Shown: piece after piece, positions 1-11,269 of the stretch
Layout of the letters: each line of letters begins with the position of its first letter
Position numbering within the stretch: the first letter of the stretch is position 1
Assembly: GCA_004794785.1 (NCBI GenBank)
Contig: SJOL01001073.1
Location: forward strand, 4,178-68,177
Source: Opisthorchis felineus
Lineage: Eukaryota; Platyhelminthes; Trematoda; Opisthorchiida; Opisthorchiidae
Length of the DNA: 64,000 nucleotides
Direction of reading: 5' to 3'
The notes under the pieces: generated by a model
The model's input: the letters and a program-made list of their open reading frames with translations, nothing else
What the model was told of the DNA's origin: nothing
Databases searched by the model: none
Position numbers and translations under genes: made by a program

Positions 1-170
1 TTTGATATCCGGCCCATTTGCATGAGAGACAACAGGGAAAAGTTCGCAACAGTCAGACAGCGTTTGAACAACAGAAGACCAAAGAGGAATGTGTCTGTAT
101 CAAGCCGTGGACGTATGCCATTCCAAGTGTTTGGCCTGGACAGAATTTGTGATTACTTACTATCAGGAAG
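1..170 (+). CDS. Candidate partial exon cut by the window edge
   Basis: The frame beginning at base 1 stays open for 57 codons and meets a stop only at 172-174. That stop is just past a good splice donor: the sequence reads AAG then GTGAGA with the GT at 171. The peptide is basic and polar, with the segments RQRLNNRRPKRNV and FQVFGLDRICDYLLSG, and I do not recognise its family. Read as an internal exon, it would end at 170 after two bases of a codon. Its acceptor or start lies to the left of the window. It could also be a chance open frame. No later exon on this strand can be firmly joined to it. Confidence 0.3.
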
Positions 171-2597
171 GTGAGATTCCTGAAAGTAACCCCAGAACGC
201 CCAGAACCTACTGAGACCCTAAAACTCCGTCAAAATCTCAATAGGAAAGCCGGCAAGCATCCAGGCCAGTCAATCATTCAATCAATTCAGCAAAAGCCAA
301 TGAGTGTTCATGCAGACCACAGAAGCACGACCGAATATGATCAGCTTTCAGGCATTTCACCAGAAGCACGATCGATGTTGATGGGTACTCACTAAACGCC
401 TATCAGACAGTCTGGATCAATGTCAGAAAGTGCCCTTCAAATAGCGCGGAGCCGTTGTAACTTTTGCACTCGCACGCACTCGCTTGTTGCAATAAAGCTG
501 TTGTGTTCCTTGTCGGTGAGTTCTTTTTCTGGCACCAGGCACTGGAGTGGGAACAGCAGTCAGATACAACAGATTGGCGACTCACCAAAATATAACACTT
601 ACTTAGTGAGTTGCAGGGCAAGAAAGGATTTATCCCTGGGGCCCCTCGTAAGAATAAGCAAGCGAGGAGATTTGCGAACAAACCAGAATATAGATATTTG
701 AAGGACGCAGGGTACGAGAAGCCGCGTATCTAATACACAGTTGGAAATAATTGGACAATTAAACGTCAACCCGAATCTTGAAAAGTTGAAGCTTATAATA
801 AGTGCGGAATATATAGAGAGAACCACTGTTCTGAAAGTTATATCCATGAAGGTCCGGGGGGGGGGTTCACCTGAGAGAGAGCCGCGGAGAGCGGAGAGCC
901 GCACCGGTGAATAGTGACGCCTAGAAGCGAAACCGTATCCAGACTACATTCAGTGTACGAAAAGTGTTTTCTGATATTGTAGTCTTTCTTTTGCCTACAA
1001 CTATGCCCTCTTCACTCGCTTGCTGGTATCCGCGCTAAACGGACTGACCCGGAGAAAGAAACGGTTCCTATCGTATCCAACAGGCGGAGATTTTTAGGGC
1101 GGCTTCATAAAAAAAACTTGAACCTCGCCGTCGGAGTTGAAAGCAGTTAAATGTATCAGTGATACTTTATTTTGGCGCAACCATGCACCTGTGGGCCTCA
1201 ACGGACCATGTTGAGACTTTGTGTACGTAAATATGAAACCCCAAAGCGTGATTTCGATTTCAGTGCATCCAACTCTTAACCCGGTTAACTTCAGATCCCA
1301 CTGTCTATTGCTTGTGATACCCAACCCAAGAATGGGCAACCAGTTAGCTATAAAAAAATTATGACATGCTGCCGTGTTTTTCTGCAAATTGGGCCAACGA
1401 GCTGATAAAGTCTTGGTTTAGATGTTGATCAAAAGTTGCCAGGAGATTTTGATTCGAGGTCCGAGCGCGGTTTAAATTTTTTCTGGGTCCAAAAGTACCC
1501 CAAAGAATCTGTCAACTCTTCACGAGGGAACAGGTGCACTTCTATCCTCTCGCGCACGTAGTGGACATTCAGTAGGTAGATTCAATGGCAAGATGACTTC
1601 CATTTTCTGTCCCAAAGGATAACCCTTGATGCATGGGAGGTTTTGATCCTGTTTAAGCTGGAGCAATAAGTCTATGGGCACGCGAATGCAAGTCAACTTT
1701 AAATGCAATACAACGAAATTTAAACGGCGTTGACACAGCAGTCTATTTTGATGGTTCCTTGGATGTGGGAAGCACGAGTTTTAAAAATCCGTAGTGCACT
1801 TGATCGTCCAATAAGATGGAAACTGATTCAGCCTCTACAGAGAACACTTTCAAGCGGAGTCAGTTTTGTGATTGGCTCCTGTTTATCACCAGCATGCACT
1901 GCCGCAGTCAGCACCTGCTCGGTCCAGTCACACGTGAACTGTCAGTCGGGTATGTCTACAACTTTCGCTCACCTGCAGTCAACAACCTACCGCACTGACT
2001 GCGATCTGACTGCGCAGTCGGCAGATGTACTGGACCAAACATGAGAGGGAAGCCCACTGACCCACTGGCTCCACTGCCTCAGTGAGACTGGACTTGCTCA
2101 AGGTGTGTGTCGAGCTCGATCAACGTGGTGGATACAGCATGGAGACACATGCAACCGGGACACGAGTTCATTTAACATAGGATGGGTAATCCACTCACAC
2201 CGTGTTATCCTGAACCATACCGTGGAAATATTCGTGATAACCGTCCGCTTGTGCATACGTTTCGGTGAGATTTTTAGCAAGCCAGATTTCGTCCGAATAA
2301 TCCTTTTGGTTCCATTAGAGGCAAAATTATTACAAAAGTTGTTATTATTGACTTCATTTTAATGTACCTAACGATGGAAAGGCAATACTACAAACGCTTC
2401 ATTTTCACCGAGCACACTTTTGAGTAGTGCCTACCTATGTGCAGCCATCTAACTGAGCAAAATCTAACGGTCAAATATGACTGATTTGATGCTGAGGTCA
2501 GCTAGTGACTTCATTGGTTGGATAGTATGAGCCCCGACCACACAGGACGGATGGAAGGCAGGCTGTGTGTGAATGGGTGATGGCATGAAGGGATGTG
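171..2597. other. Stretch without a recognised gene
   Basis: Only short open frames occur here and none has family features. A stretch near 420-570 has an AATAAA and an LTR-like look but no second copy. A run of nine G lies near 849-857. Confidence 0.5.
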
Positions 2598-2965
2598 GTG
2601 ATTTTCAATGTAGATTTATTCCTGTCAGTGAAGCCAGTCTATTCTGGAAGTCCGAGAAGCACGGGAAAGCTGTTTTATCCTTATTGGGAATCATCAGTAT
2701 TGCGTATCTCACAAAACTCAGAGAATTTCGAAGCCGCGACCCTTCGGTCAGTGTTTGGACGCTCAACCGTTTGGTTACGAGTGCCTGAACACTAGTGTGA
2801 GTATATTTCACATAGACAGGATATCGCACCCCTCATTTTTCACTCTCAGAAAACGCGTCACATGGTCACGTTTTGAGTAACTCCTCGAGTGACGACTTCT
2901 CAGATGAAAGTTCCACTCATCTTTAGGAAATATTATTCCTGTGAGTCACTTGTAGATTAATGGTA
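2598..2965 (-). mobile_element. Repeat family B, near-full-length copy
   Basis: Read on the minus strand, this copy has a 5' region shared with 9545-9760 and 24330-24465 (the block near GTCACTCGAGGA). A degenerate tRNA-like B box follows, with the conserved body containing GATTCCCAATAAGGAT and ending near CTGACAGG. It aligns by eye along most of its length with the copies at 9545-9895 and 24105-24465. It encodes no protein. Family B looks like a tRNA-derived SINE with an extended 5' part. Confidence 0.6.
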
Positions 2966-3007
2966 GCGTGAAGATATTTGGTAATTTTCAATTGAGTTTT
3001 CATTCTT

Positions 3008-3115
3008 TCAGGAGAAGTAATCTGCTAATGAAGCATTGCTGATGATTCCCAATAAGAATGAACCAGACGTACAGTACTTCTAGACTTACCCACATAAATT
3101 GGCTTCCCTGAAGGG
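3008..3115 (+). mobile_element. Repeat family B, 3' fragment
   Basis: This contains the family B body (GCTGATGATTCCCAATAAG and GTACAGTACTTCT), with no recognisable A or B box. It lies head-to-head with the copy at 2598-2965. Confidence 0.5.
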
Positions 3116-3594
3116 GCCAGATATCAGTTGTGTAAGAATTGCCATGGTATTCTTCGAGAGACGTCCTATTCGCTTTGTCAGGCCTTTCAGAACTGACTGA
3201 AACTGGTCAAATGAAACAGTATGGTTTTCCATCAATGCGTGCTGAGCAACACCCCACTCTTCCTACAGTCGCAGACAAAACCCAGACCTGTTCAGAGTCG
3301 CTACCGCCCACAAACTATTGAGGAAATTCATGCTTTTTTATCAGACTTTGACGTGCGCTCAGTCTTCAAAATTGAGAACATTATTGGCAGAAACCTGGTA
3401 CACCCTAAATACTTCATCAAATCAAAATCTCTTGTGGGGATTATAATGTGACCTACACAGAAGAGAAAAGACATCTTACGGAAGGGCGCGCTGCAGAACA
3501 CGAAGGATACGCACGCATCCAGCCCCTATATTTACCTCAATTCCAAAAACTGAAAAAAAGCGTCAGCTATTGATGTGCACGAACTGATGAGGTT

Positions 3595-3765
3595 TTTAAT
3601 GGAGATTTCGTCCTGTCAGTAAAGTTAGTCTATGCTGAAAAGGCAAGACGCACTGCACAACTGTTTCGCCTTTATTGGGAATCATTAACAGTGCGAATCT
3701 CACGAATATCCAGAGAGTCTCGAACCCGCGATCTACTGGTTAGTAGTTTGAGCACATAATCGTTT
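3595..3765 (-). mobile_element. Repeat family B copy
   Basis: The minus strand carries a B-box-like segment with the reverse of CGAACCCGCGATC. The body has ATTCCCAATAAAGG and ends in the CTGACAGG region. The 5' extension is not clear. Confidence 0.5.
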
Positions 3766-3807
3766 CGGAACGAACGGCTTATCAGCATTGTGAGTGAATT
3801 GCAGTTG

Positions 3808-3890
3808 GACGGGGTGAGTTCCAATAAGTATGAAACAGCTGTACAGTACTTCTCGGCTTTCCGGCATAGACTGAATTCTCATGTGGTGGA
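3808..3890 (+). mobile_element. Repeat family B, 3' fragment
   Basis: This holds TTCCAATAAGTATGAAAC, GCTGTACAGTACTTCTCGG and the ATAGACTGA ending of family B. It lies in inverted orientation to the copy just before it, so the two form an imperfect inverted pair. Confidence 0.5.
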
Positions 3891-4139
3891 AGCAAACCCT
3901 AGAGGGTCCACTGCCGATATCTCTTTCTGCGGGGTTCATCATGTTGGCATAGCTCCACAATTTTGATCAAATTATTTTATTGATTTGACAGCAAGTAGCA
4001 TAAATGCGGCTTTAAACACTCACTTACAAAGTAAGATGGCAAGGACAGAATTTTGAACGAAACTCTTATTTAGGCTATGAATCACCACTGCATTGATTTT
4101 CGGTGTTGGTGTTGGTTGTCCGTTCTCCTTATGCCCGGG

Positions 4140-4245
4140 CACGATTCTCCTGGCGAGTTTTTTCACCGAAATCTGGAAGCACTAAACTCGAGTTATGCTC
4201 TTATCAGAGCTCATCGGCGGCGGCCATTGTTCTTTGAGTTGATCA
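4140..4245 (-). mobile_element. Hammerhead SINE, degenerate 3' part
   Basis: Read on the minus strand, the hammerhead region is at about 4179-4222, with GATGAGCTC, a stem II and loop (CTCTGATAAGAG), a decayed catalytic segment and the ACTCGAG palindrome of stem III. The SINE tail follows. GAAA has become ATAA, so the ribozyme should be dead. The tRNA-like head is not recognisable. Confidence 0.5.
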
Positions 4246-4249
4246 ATCA

Positions 4250-5589
4250 GCCTACCAGTCAGGACCTTTTCGTATTTACTCAGCGTAAGGTGTCTTCATT
4301 TATGAAATGGGTTTTACGACTAAACTTTGGTCGGAATGAAAATCCATCGACATTAGAATGTTTTGGGTTTCAGACTTTAAACAGCTAGGGTGGCTCCAGG
4401 CCTTGCCTAACCAGAATATGCCAAAAGAGCGTGCAACGCAAACTGTGAGTTTCAAGCATTTTCCTTAAAATTCTATACTTAAAACCACACATTACTGTGC
4501 TATTAAGAGTTGTCCTTTTCCAGGGAATATGGCAAACAGCATTTTCACAAATTACCCCTCAGCCTCACTCTAAACACCTGTACGATTCCCAAGTAAGAGC
4601 CACTTTTGAGAACATCTGCTCATCGTTCATAACGTCACCGGACATCTAGACTACTTAACATCAGGTATCACCTGGATAAATTCCACAACCAAGTCTAATC
4701 CCACCCAACTCTGTTTTGATACAATGTGCGTCATCTAGACTCAAGTGACGCAAGATGCATAATAGTTTGCATATTATCGGGTAGAAAAACATGTAGATGT
4801 ATAAGCTATGGGACGTCGACACTTTAGTTCCCATTCTCGCTCGCTTTGACTCGGTACACGTCAGAGTAGTAGCAATCTCGTCAATACTCACTTCACGGGC
4901 GAAAAAAAAACAGACGACACTAACAACCGATAAGGCTGAACAAATATTAAGGCACACGGTCTTCTCGCTAAGACCGAGTGTGTGTTCTCTAGCTTGTTCC
5001 GGAGTGTGTGGATTCCAAAACTTGACGGACCTTGATTTCGACAATTTGTCCGTCAAAGCTACACAGCGTTGCATCTTAACTGCGAAATAAAGCAGTCGTT
5101 ACTTGTTATCGGTTCACTAGTTTTGAAAAAGTGTTGATCGGCTGCGAATTTATTTATTATTTATCGTTTGAGAAGATAAACAGCATGAAGAAGCTGAATT
5201 TGTACAGAAACCGGAACTTTACTAACACAGGAATAGTTGTTTCATCAGAAAAAGGGGAACGAAACCGCTCGTGTCGAGTACAATCTTCTTTTGCGAGTGG
5301 GAGACTATGTCTTTACCATCCCTGAATGCAGCCTAAATTTGTCACTTAGGTAGAACAAAATGGTGTTTTCATGAGAGAACACACTACCGAAAGTTGCTGA
5401 AAAATATTGAACAACAGACAACTCTTGTTTTCTACTTGGAGATCAGAATTACACGCCATTGCCGAACTAGACTCAGTCGCAGATTATGTTGGTGGTCATG
5501 AGAGACTCAAATGAACTCTAGTTGAATCTCTGGTTTACGGTATCCTTCAAGTGAATATGCTGCACGAAGGTCGCTTCACGTTCCAGTGT
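4250..5589. other. Stretch without a recognised gene
   Basis: Both strands hold open frames of about 100-137 codons over 4661-5090. Neither shows a domain or codon pattern I can name. An AATAAA near 5088 on the plus strand could be a poly(A) signal of an old element. Confidence 0.45.
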
Positions 5590-5905
5590 GGCGAAGCGTA
5601 CTCATACGTTTTGCAAACTGCGTACTGTGGGGTGCTCATGTAGAAAATAAAGTCGACTGGAGGACTGCGTCTACCTGATGAGCACTAAGAAGGACAAAAT
5701 TGGCAGTGGTGGGCTGTCGAGGAGTTTTCAGCCACCGTATAAGTAAGATTATATCAGGAGCACGTACTTCTGTACCACAAATATCGTAACTAGCGAAACT
5801 TCTGACAGCCTTTGTACAAAATATTCAAATGAAAAATACCATAAACGATGGGTTCAGTTGGGATTCCGTTGCGTCTCCTGATAGCACCAAACTTAGTTGC
5901 AAATG
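5590..5905 (+). mobile_element. TIR-HHR element, degenerate copy
   Basis: The centre reads CTACCTGATGAG near 5672, followed by TGGGCTGTCGAGG and a CAGCCACCGTAT segment that matches the intact copies. The right end (about 5850-5900) is a decayed terminal inverted repeat with GGGTTCAGTTGG and ACCAAACTTAGTTGCAAATG. The left repeat is barely detectable near 5591-5622. The catalytic GAAA is changed to CAAAA, so self-cleavage is not expected. Confidence 0.55.
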
Positions 5906-5909
5906 TTTT

Positions 5910-6910
5910 TGGACTACCCAAAGAGTAATTTTTTCGAGGACAGTTTGGCATTCAACCCTGAAAAATTCATCTCAAACACTTGTCGTCAGACTTTTTTTTC
6001 AGACTCCTTCTCCACTTTGTCGGTAGGATGTTCAAATGAGTCTCTGTGGGATAGTCCGTGAATTTTTCGAATAAAAACACCGCCTTCCCGCAACTATACG
6101 TGCTTCCCCCACTTCCTCTGGTTATTCCATCCCTCTGCTTCTCAGGTTATATTCTGACAAGAAAGGTGACATATTTCTGATTAAATTCAACTTAGTTTAA
6201 AATTGTCCGAAACTGATCCCAGCTTCACTTGGATACACTGAACAAGGAGTTCCCACTGGTGTGATGGTGTTGTGTCCTCATTTGAAGGTCATCGTCAAAG
6301 ATGGAGTTTAACTTCACTTAAAGTGCTTGTTTGTCTTACTGGCGATAAACTACAGGAAAAAGATATTTATAGACGTTTGACCACATCAGAAATTGAAGGT
6401 TTTGTTGGATTCACGGGAGATTCTGGAGCACAATCCAATCAAATTTTGGGAAAGGTGAGGATGACCTCATTGTAAAAGTTTGGCCAACTCACCGAATTTC
6501 TTTTCTGGTTGGCTTTATGCCCAGGAGGTTTTGGTTTCATCACAACCGAGAAAAGAGTTGGAAGACTAGATGGACGGTAGTCGCGTGGCTGCTAAGATGC
6601 CGGCGTAACTAAGTGGTTGAACAAGATTTGCGTCTAAATGTAACATTTGGCAGAATGACCTGCGGTGCGCTGCGAGATGTTTTGGCGAAGATATGCGGCA
6701 GGTTTTGCAATCATTTTTAAATACAGTGCGACACGATGAGCTTCGTTACCAATTTTCTACTTAAACAACCTATTCAGCACACCTTTTTCTAGTCCGTTTT
6801 CGGTTAGCATAACGAGCGTACTGATTGATAGACAGCTTAACTCAAGCCCTGGAAAGCTGGAATTCGCAGTATTCCATGTCTTGATCTACTTTTCGTTGAC
6901 GTCCGTCTGA
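5910..6910. other. Stretch without a recognised gene
   Basis: I see only short open frames and no repeat that I can match elsewhere in the window. Confidence 0.45.
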
Positions 6911-6914
6911 AAAC

Positions 6915-7020
6915 TGCCTCTGTGCAGTACATTTAGCTGAAGAATGACATAAACGAGAGGAACAGCTGGGGTTCAGTTGAGTGTCGCGTTGAAGCCAAAT
7001 TAATTTGCAAATGGGAGAGT
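6915..7020 (+). mobile_element. TIR-HHR element, right-end fragment
   Basis: This holds the right half of the element without a ribozyme: CTGTGCAGTACATT, GACATAAACGAGAGG, CAGCTGGGGTTCAG and the terminal AAATTAATTTGCAAATGGG. It lies some 390 bp left of the intact copy at 7402-7734, in the same orientation. Confidence 0.6.
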
Positions 7021-7188
7021 ATTTTTCTGAACGAAACCAATTTGATCGCTGGAGATGTGCGCCATTTCGTTTGACGATATCATTGTTCATCTGATCAGCC
7101 GGACCGTCTTACAGTAGACAGCAAGGTGCCGAGACTATCATTACCAAATTTAATAAAGCGTTCTTGAAGAGGATCGAGGTATCGAGGT

Positions 7189-7265
7189 ATCATTTGCATA
7201 TCAATTTGGTTTTGACGTAAGACTCACCTGCAACCCAGATGAATCCTTCGTTTATGATGTTCAAG
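7189..7265 (-). mobile_element. TIR-HHR element, terminal fragment
   Basis: Only one terminal inverted repeat is present: ATTTGCATATCAATTTGG, TTTTGACGTAAGACTCACC and CGTTTATGATGTTCAAGG. The GATGTT tail shows it is the right-hand repeat read in reverse, so the fragment is minus-oriented. It lies between two plus-oriented pieces. Confidence 0.6.
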
Positions 7266-7492
7266 GTATGATCAAGGTCTACTGCTCTAGTTATTTACTC
7301 ATCTTGGAACCGGAAAGAATTTGATCAAACTTATTTGAAAGTTTTCTTACCAACTGGACAGAATTTACGAGTCTACTTCATTAATCCAACTAACGCCTCT
7401 TTAGCAAAAACCACTCATTTGCAAACAAATTTGGTTTTGTGGGAGACTCCCTTGGAACCCAGGGAACCCTGTAATCTCACGTTTATGACTGC

Positions 7493-7535
7493 GCCTACCT
7501 GATGAGCCCCAAGAAGGGCGAAACCGGTAGTGGGC
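7493..7535 (+). ncRNA. Hammerhead ribozyme, type I, apparently intact
   Basis: All core positions fit. Stem I pairs 7493-7498 (GCCUAC) with 7530-7535 (GUGGGC), including one G-U. The core CUGAUGA is at 7499-7505. Stem II is 7506-7519, four pairs closing a six-base loop. GAA is at 7520-7522. Stem III is the self-complementary ACCGGU at 7523-7528. The residue before the scissile bond is A at 7529, making a GUA cleavage triplet. The very short stem III and six-base stem II loop copy the compact layout of the schistosome Sm-alpha hammerhead. Short-stem-III type I ribozymes often cut poorly as monomers and better as dimers, so activity is inferred, not shown. Confidence 0.85.
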
Positions 7536-7579
7536 TGTCGAAGGATTTTCAGCAACCTTATGAGTAGTGCATTACGTTT

Positions 7580-7608
7580 ATACATGTATCGCGATATCTC
7601 GAATATCG
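7580..7608 (+). repeat. Conserved paired palindromes inside the TIR-HHR element
   Basis: ATACATGTAT (7580-7589) is a perfect palindrome. It is followed by CGATAT-CTCGA-ATATCG (7592-7608), an inverted repeat with a five-base centre. The block recurs nearly unchanged in the copies at 17.7 and 34.8 kb, although neighbouring parts have drifted. It may form a hairpin in the RNA or bind a protein. Confidence 0.6.
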
Positions 7609-7739
7609 TAGCAACTGAAACATGAGGCGTCCTGGCGCAGCACATTCAGTTGCTTGAAAACATCATAAACGGGATTTTCAGCTGGGTTCCAGGTGAGTTT
7701 CCGGCAAAACCAAATTTGTTCGCAAATGAGTGTATTTCG

Positions 7740-9540
7740 CCTATATCAGCTATTCTTTTTTGCCCACGTCATTTTCACGCTCCGTTCTGAATGGCGCGCA
7801 TATCAGACTAGGTTGGAAATGCTGCGATCTGTTCTTCTGGCAGTCACTTAAGCATATTCGGAGCTATAATAGGGTTTTTAAAAACTCACCAAATGCTTGC
7901 AGAAGCGTTTCATTTCCCCAGATGTAACGACATACTACTCTGAGTGGTTTTTAGCAGGCAGCCGCAGGACATAGGTTGTAGATTAGTCAGCCGTTTATCG
8001 GTTTGCCCAGCTTGGCAATTTGCTTGCAGAAGTTTCGTCACCAATCCTGGAGAACTCATCAGTACGCAGTCGGGTGGTTGAGTCGCCTTCTATTCCATAG
8101 CGTTGAGAAGTTTCTTCACGATGCACGTGGTTGGTCGGTCGTTCCCTGTCTATTCGAGCACTTTTCAGCCAATTCTGAGGAGTGACCTTTTTTCATTCAA
8201 TTAGACTGAGGATGGGACCGGCAGTGCGGAAGATATGATGAGGTTTACGGCCACATTAAATGCCATTCACTAGGTGCACGGTTGTGTGGTTGTGCTTATC
8301 AGATTGTATAAGAAGGACTACTCCAACTGTGTGCTGGAGCTCAGCAGAAATCGAAGGATTGTACTGTTGATAATCCAGTCAGTACACATTGATGTTCTTT
8401 CCTGTTGGTATCTAAACCTCCCTTCCTGCCATGCTAAAACCGTTTATGTTTTTTTGGATTTTCGTTTTTCTGTATCCACCTCCATTGTAATTCTGTTATC
8501 AAAGTTTGGATATCACGTTGGTATCTCACCCGTGACTATGGTTCCTACGTCACTTTCCCTTTCCCCCACTCTTTGGGATTTTCATTACAAACGTTTGGTC
8601 TGGCTGTTAAAACACATTCGCGAAGAATTCTCACTCGGTTCCCCAAAGCTTCATTCAATTCTACTGTTTTCGCGCAGACATGGTCTTTTGTATAGATATC
8701 TGGAGTTTTTTCACTATTTTGCTGATTTATACGTCTTGCTTGAGTGATCTCGCCGACGGAAAACATTGTGTTGCGCTTTAATCGAAGGCTGTTTTTCCTG
8801 CTTGTCTTTCCGGAAATTCCACAACTCAGATTACCTTCGTTTTGTGTGTCTGGGAAATGAAAGCATGAAAACCAGTTTTATTTGTGGACACATGCACTTG
8901 CTGGGGGACATTGACTAGAAAATATTTATCGAGTCTGAGCAGATGAGTTTGTTCTTTCTGATGCAATGTAATTATTGTGTCCATAAATCTACTCGACATC
9001 CTGAAATAATTGCTGTGTGTTGCTTTCGTGGACCTTTCGAGAATCAAATTCCAGATTGCGTGCCTGTTATTTCCTCAAGAATACTTCACTTTAGATTGCA
9101 CGTATCGGACTGTTCAAAGCCAAAGGAGATCTCAAATCTCTCTCAGTGAAAGTCAGGTATGAAGTATATTTTCAAGGGGACTCATTCAAAAACGGTTACT
9201 CAATCTTGTGTCCAAGACAATGTTGGCGTCAAACCGCATAAGTAGTAACCGGTTTACACCTAATCGGTAAGATTCTTCGTAATCATATGGTGCCGGATAG
9301 CCAAAATGCCATGAGGTCGTAGCTTTTACGCTTGGAATTAATTCATTGGTTTCCGTAAACTACAGTTTTGGACATACAAATACTACCATACAGATGGCTG
9401 CTCTTAGTCGATTGAGCTTATTTTCAGTGTTTCCTGCGATTTGAAACTATCTGTTCTCCAGAACTATTTGTCTTCACCCAAAGGACTGAAGCATGGAATG
9501 GCTTCAAGGACATGATGAAATCTCTACCGATTATTACCAA
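7740..9540. other. Stretch without a recognised gene
   Basis: The longest open frame (8274-8747, plus, about 157 codons) is rich in Leu, Phe, Ser and Tyr from a T-rich strand. It has no recognisable domain and I read it as chance. Confidence 0.45.
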
Positions 9541-9544
9541 ATCT

Positions 9545-9895
9545 CTTTAACTTACCATGAACCAATAAGCAACTCACAAGAAGGATGTGTGGAACTTCCT
9601 TTTGAGGGGTTGTCACTCGAGGAACCAATCAATACGTGACGATGTGATGCGGTTTCCGTTATCGACTCATGAGTGACAATATGTCATGTTTAGTGAGAGC
9701 TAATCAGATTGCTGATAAGCCAATCGTGGTCAAACGGTTGTGTTCAATCAGCTGCCGGAAGATTGCGAGTTAGAAACTCTCTGAGTTTCGTGAGGTGCGC
9801 ACTGCTGACTCCCAACAAGGATGAAACAGCTGCACAGTGCTTGTCGGCAGTCAGCATTGTTCAGCTTGACTGACAGGATGAAATCCCTATTGAAT
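9545..9895 (+). mobile_element. Repeat family B, near-full-length copy
   Basis: This is the clearest copy of the extended family B. The 5' block has CCAATAAGCAACTC, then TTGTCACTCGAGGAACC, then a tRNA-like part with a weak B box (GAGTTAGAAACTC). The body is GCGCACTGCTGACTCCC and AAGGATGAAACAGCTG, ending in CTGACAGG near 9883. The same order appears on the minus strand at 24105-24465. Confidence 0.65.
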
Positions 9896-10087
9896 AGCTA
9901 TTTTTTGACTTGACCATTCTGAGTGATCCTTCCTTGAGAATGGACGAAACGATGTGGGAGAGGAGTTTGCATGATGGCACTTTTACTTGTCATGAATAGC
10001 CCCTCACTCTATGACTTTTCAACACTGTATCCTAATCATAAATGCATATTTCTGGAAAGACCATGTCGAGAGCTATACCCGCTCTTA

Positions 10088-10255
10088 CGTGAAAATGCAG
10101 GTGCGTCCAGCATGCGCTGGTGGAGTAGTGGAGACAAGATTGTCCCGCATGTCATATGAATGCAGTTCAAATCCGGGCAGGGCCAGAGATATGCACTACT
10201 GATGAGCCACACTAAGAGCGATACTTGAGTCCAGTGATCCCAAATTTTAGTGTAA
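10088..10255 (+). mobile_element. Hammerhead SINE, near-full-length copy
   Basis: A tRNA-like head has an A-box segment (GGTGGAGTAGTGG) and a B-box segment (CAGTTCAAATCCGGG), matching RNA polymerase III internal promoter spacing. The hammerhead (10193-10237) follows directly. The tail AGTGTAAACTCATGAG corresponds to GGTGTGGGCTCACCAG in the copy at 57.2 kb. This head-plus-ribozyme order is that of Sm-alpha SINEs. No protein is encoded. Confidence 0.7.
10193..10237 (+). ncRNA. Hammerhead ribozyme in SINE, nearly complete
   Basis: The core CUGAUGAG is intact at 10199-10206 and stem III is ACUUGAGU followed by C (a GUC cleavage triplet, C at 10231). Stem I pairs GCACU with AGUG through four base pairs but has a mismatch next to the core. 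The catalytic GAAA is changed to GAUA and stem II is weakened, so this copy is probably inactive. Confidence 0.6.
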
Positions 10256-10259
10256 ACTC

Positions 10260-11020
10260 ATGAGAATAATTGTACCGGAATAGGAAGAAAACTTTTCGAA
10301 CGACAGTGACGCGTATCGTTTAAGATAATTGGCATTTTTTTCCAGGCAGCTCTATTTTGATTTCACCGGATTTGGTTGACGTCATTCTGTTTGGCATCAA
10401 TAATTTTACTTCCACTTAGTTAATTGCTCTCAAATACTAATTAACCCGATAAAATTAATACAAAAAACAATTTTTTCAAATAAGTTGGGCAATGGAGCAG
10501 GTTATTATCCATATTGACTCAGTCAATTTTTGTAATGTGCACGTTCCTCTGAGTCCAAAAGAATAATATTACTCCGGAAAGAAAAGCAGTTGAACTGAAT
10601 GCCAATGCCGAAGTATGCCGGATGACGTATGACTGATTCGGTTTGAAACTGTATTGTTCTGATCAAATAAGATGGGTGTTCCACTATATGTAGGGGAATC
10701 GCATAAAGTTCTGTCGGCCTTGATTCAGGGAAACGTCAGTTGAGACGTCTGTCAACTCAAGATGGACGCCCGTTGTGCTTGGCTGGCACGGTGTGGTACA
10801 GGTGAGGATTGACCATTACCGATTCTCCAGGGAAAACTTGGAGGCTTGTTTATTAAAGAAAGATGTTTTTTCTTGACACAACTCTACTAATAAAATGAGT
10901 GCAAACTATTCGACAGCGCTCCACCTTGTTTCCGGCTCGGGTTCATAAGACTATTTCGTTTATTTTAATCTGTGGAGTAGTGTACTCCACCATTTGCGTT
11001 AAGCTTCGTTTTCAATTAGG
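10260..11020. other. Stretch without a recognised gene
   Basis: I see nothing beyond short open frames. Confidence 0.45.
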
Positions 11021-11024
11021 GAAC

Positions 11025-11265
11025 TCCGAGATTAAGTCCGCCTGATGAGCTCCAAGAAGAAGCTCGGCTCGAAGGTTATTCAGCAACCGTATGAGAAGTG
11101 TTAAGTCAAGAACGTGCACTTCGATATCTCGAATACCAGGCCAACTGAAAAATGGAGGGACCTCTGTGCAGCACATTCATGTGACGAATACCACAAAAGA
11201 TTGGTTCACCTGGGGTTCAGTTGCGTTATCGGTTGACACCAATTCAATTTGTGACTGAGACTATC
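11025..11265 (+). mobile_element. TIR-HHR element, degenerate copy
   Basis: The core CCTGATGAGCTCCAAGAAG is recognisable at 11041. The catalytic and cleavage part has collapsed to AAGCTCGGCTCGAAGG. The interior TTCAGCAACCGTATGAGAAG, the palindrome remnant CGATATCTCGAATACC and the right-end TGGGGTTCAGTTGCG follow in the usual order. The ribozyme is dead. Confidence 0.6.
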
Positions 11266-11269
11266 TCAC

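Larger units (their letters stand above)
7402..7734 (+). mobile_element. TIR-HHR element, near-complete copy with intact ribozyme
   Basis: The left end (CACTCATTTGCAAACAAAT near 7412) and the reverse complement of the right end (CACTCATTTGCGAACAAAT near 7726) match through about 70 bp. The shared parts include TTTGGTTTTG, CCTGGAACCCAG and CGTTTATGA. These are terminal inverted repeats. Between them lie a hammerhead (7493-7535), a pair of short palindromes (7580-7608) and a spacer. There is no ORF for a transposase or reverse transcriptase, so the element is non-autonomous. A flanking duplication is not clear; CGCCT occurs on both sides but could be chance. Confidence 0.75.

Noticed and set aside
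420..570. LTR-like segment with AATAAA and a TTGGCGACTC that could be a primer binding site
   Set aside because: No second LTR, clear U3 or coding remnant was found in the window.
8274..8747. Longest open frame in the window (157 codons)
   Set aside because: Composition follows a T-rich strand, with no domain, splice context or homologous motif.
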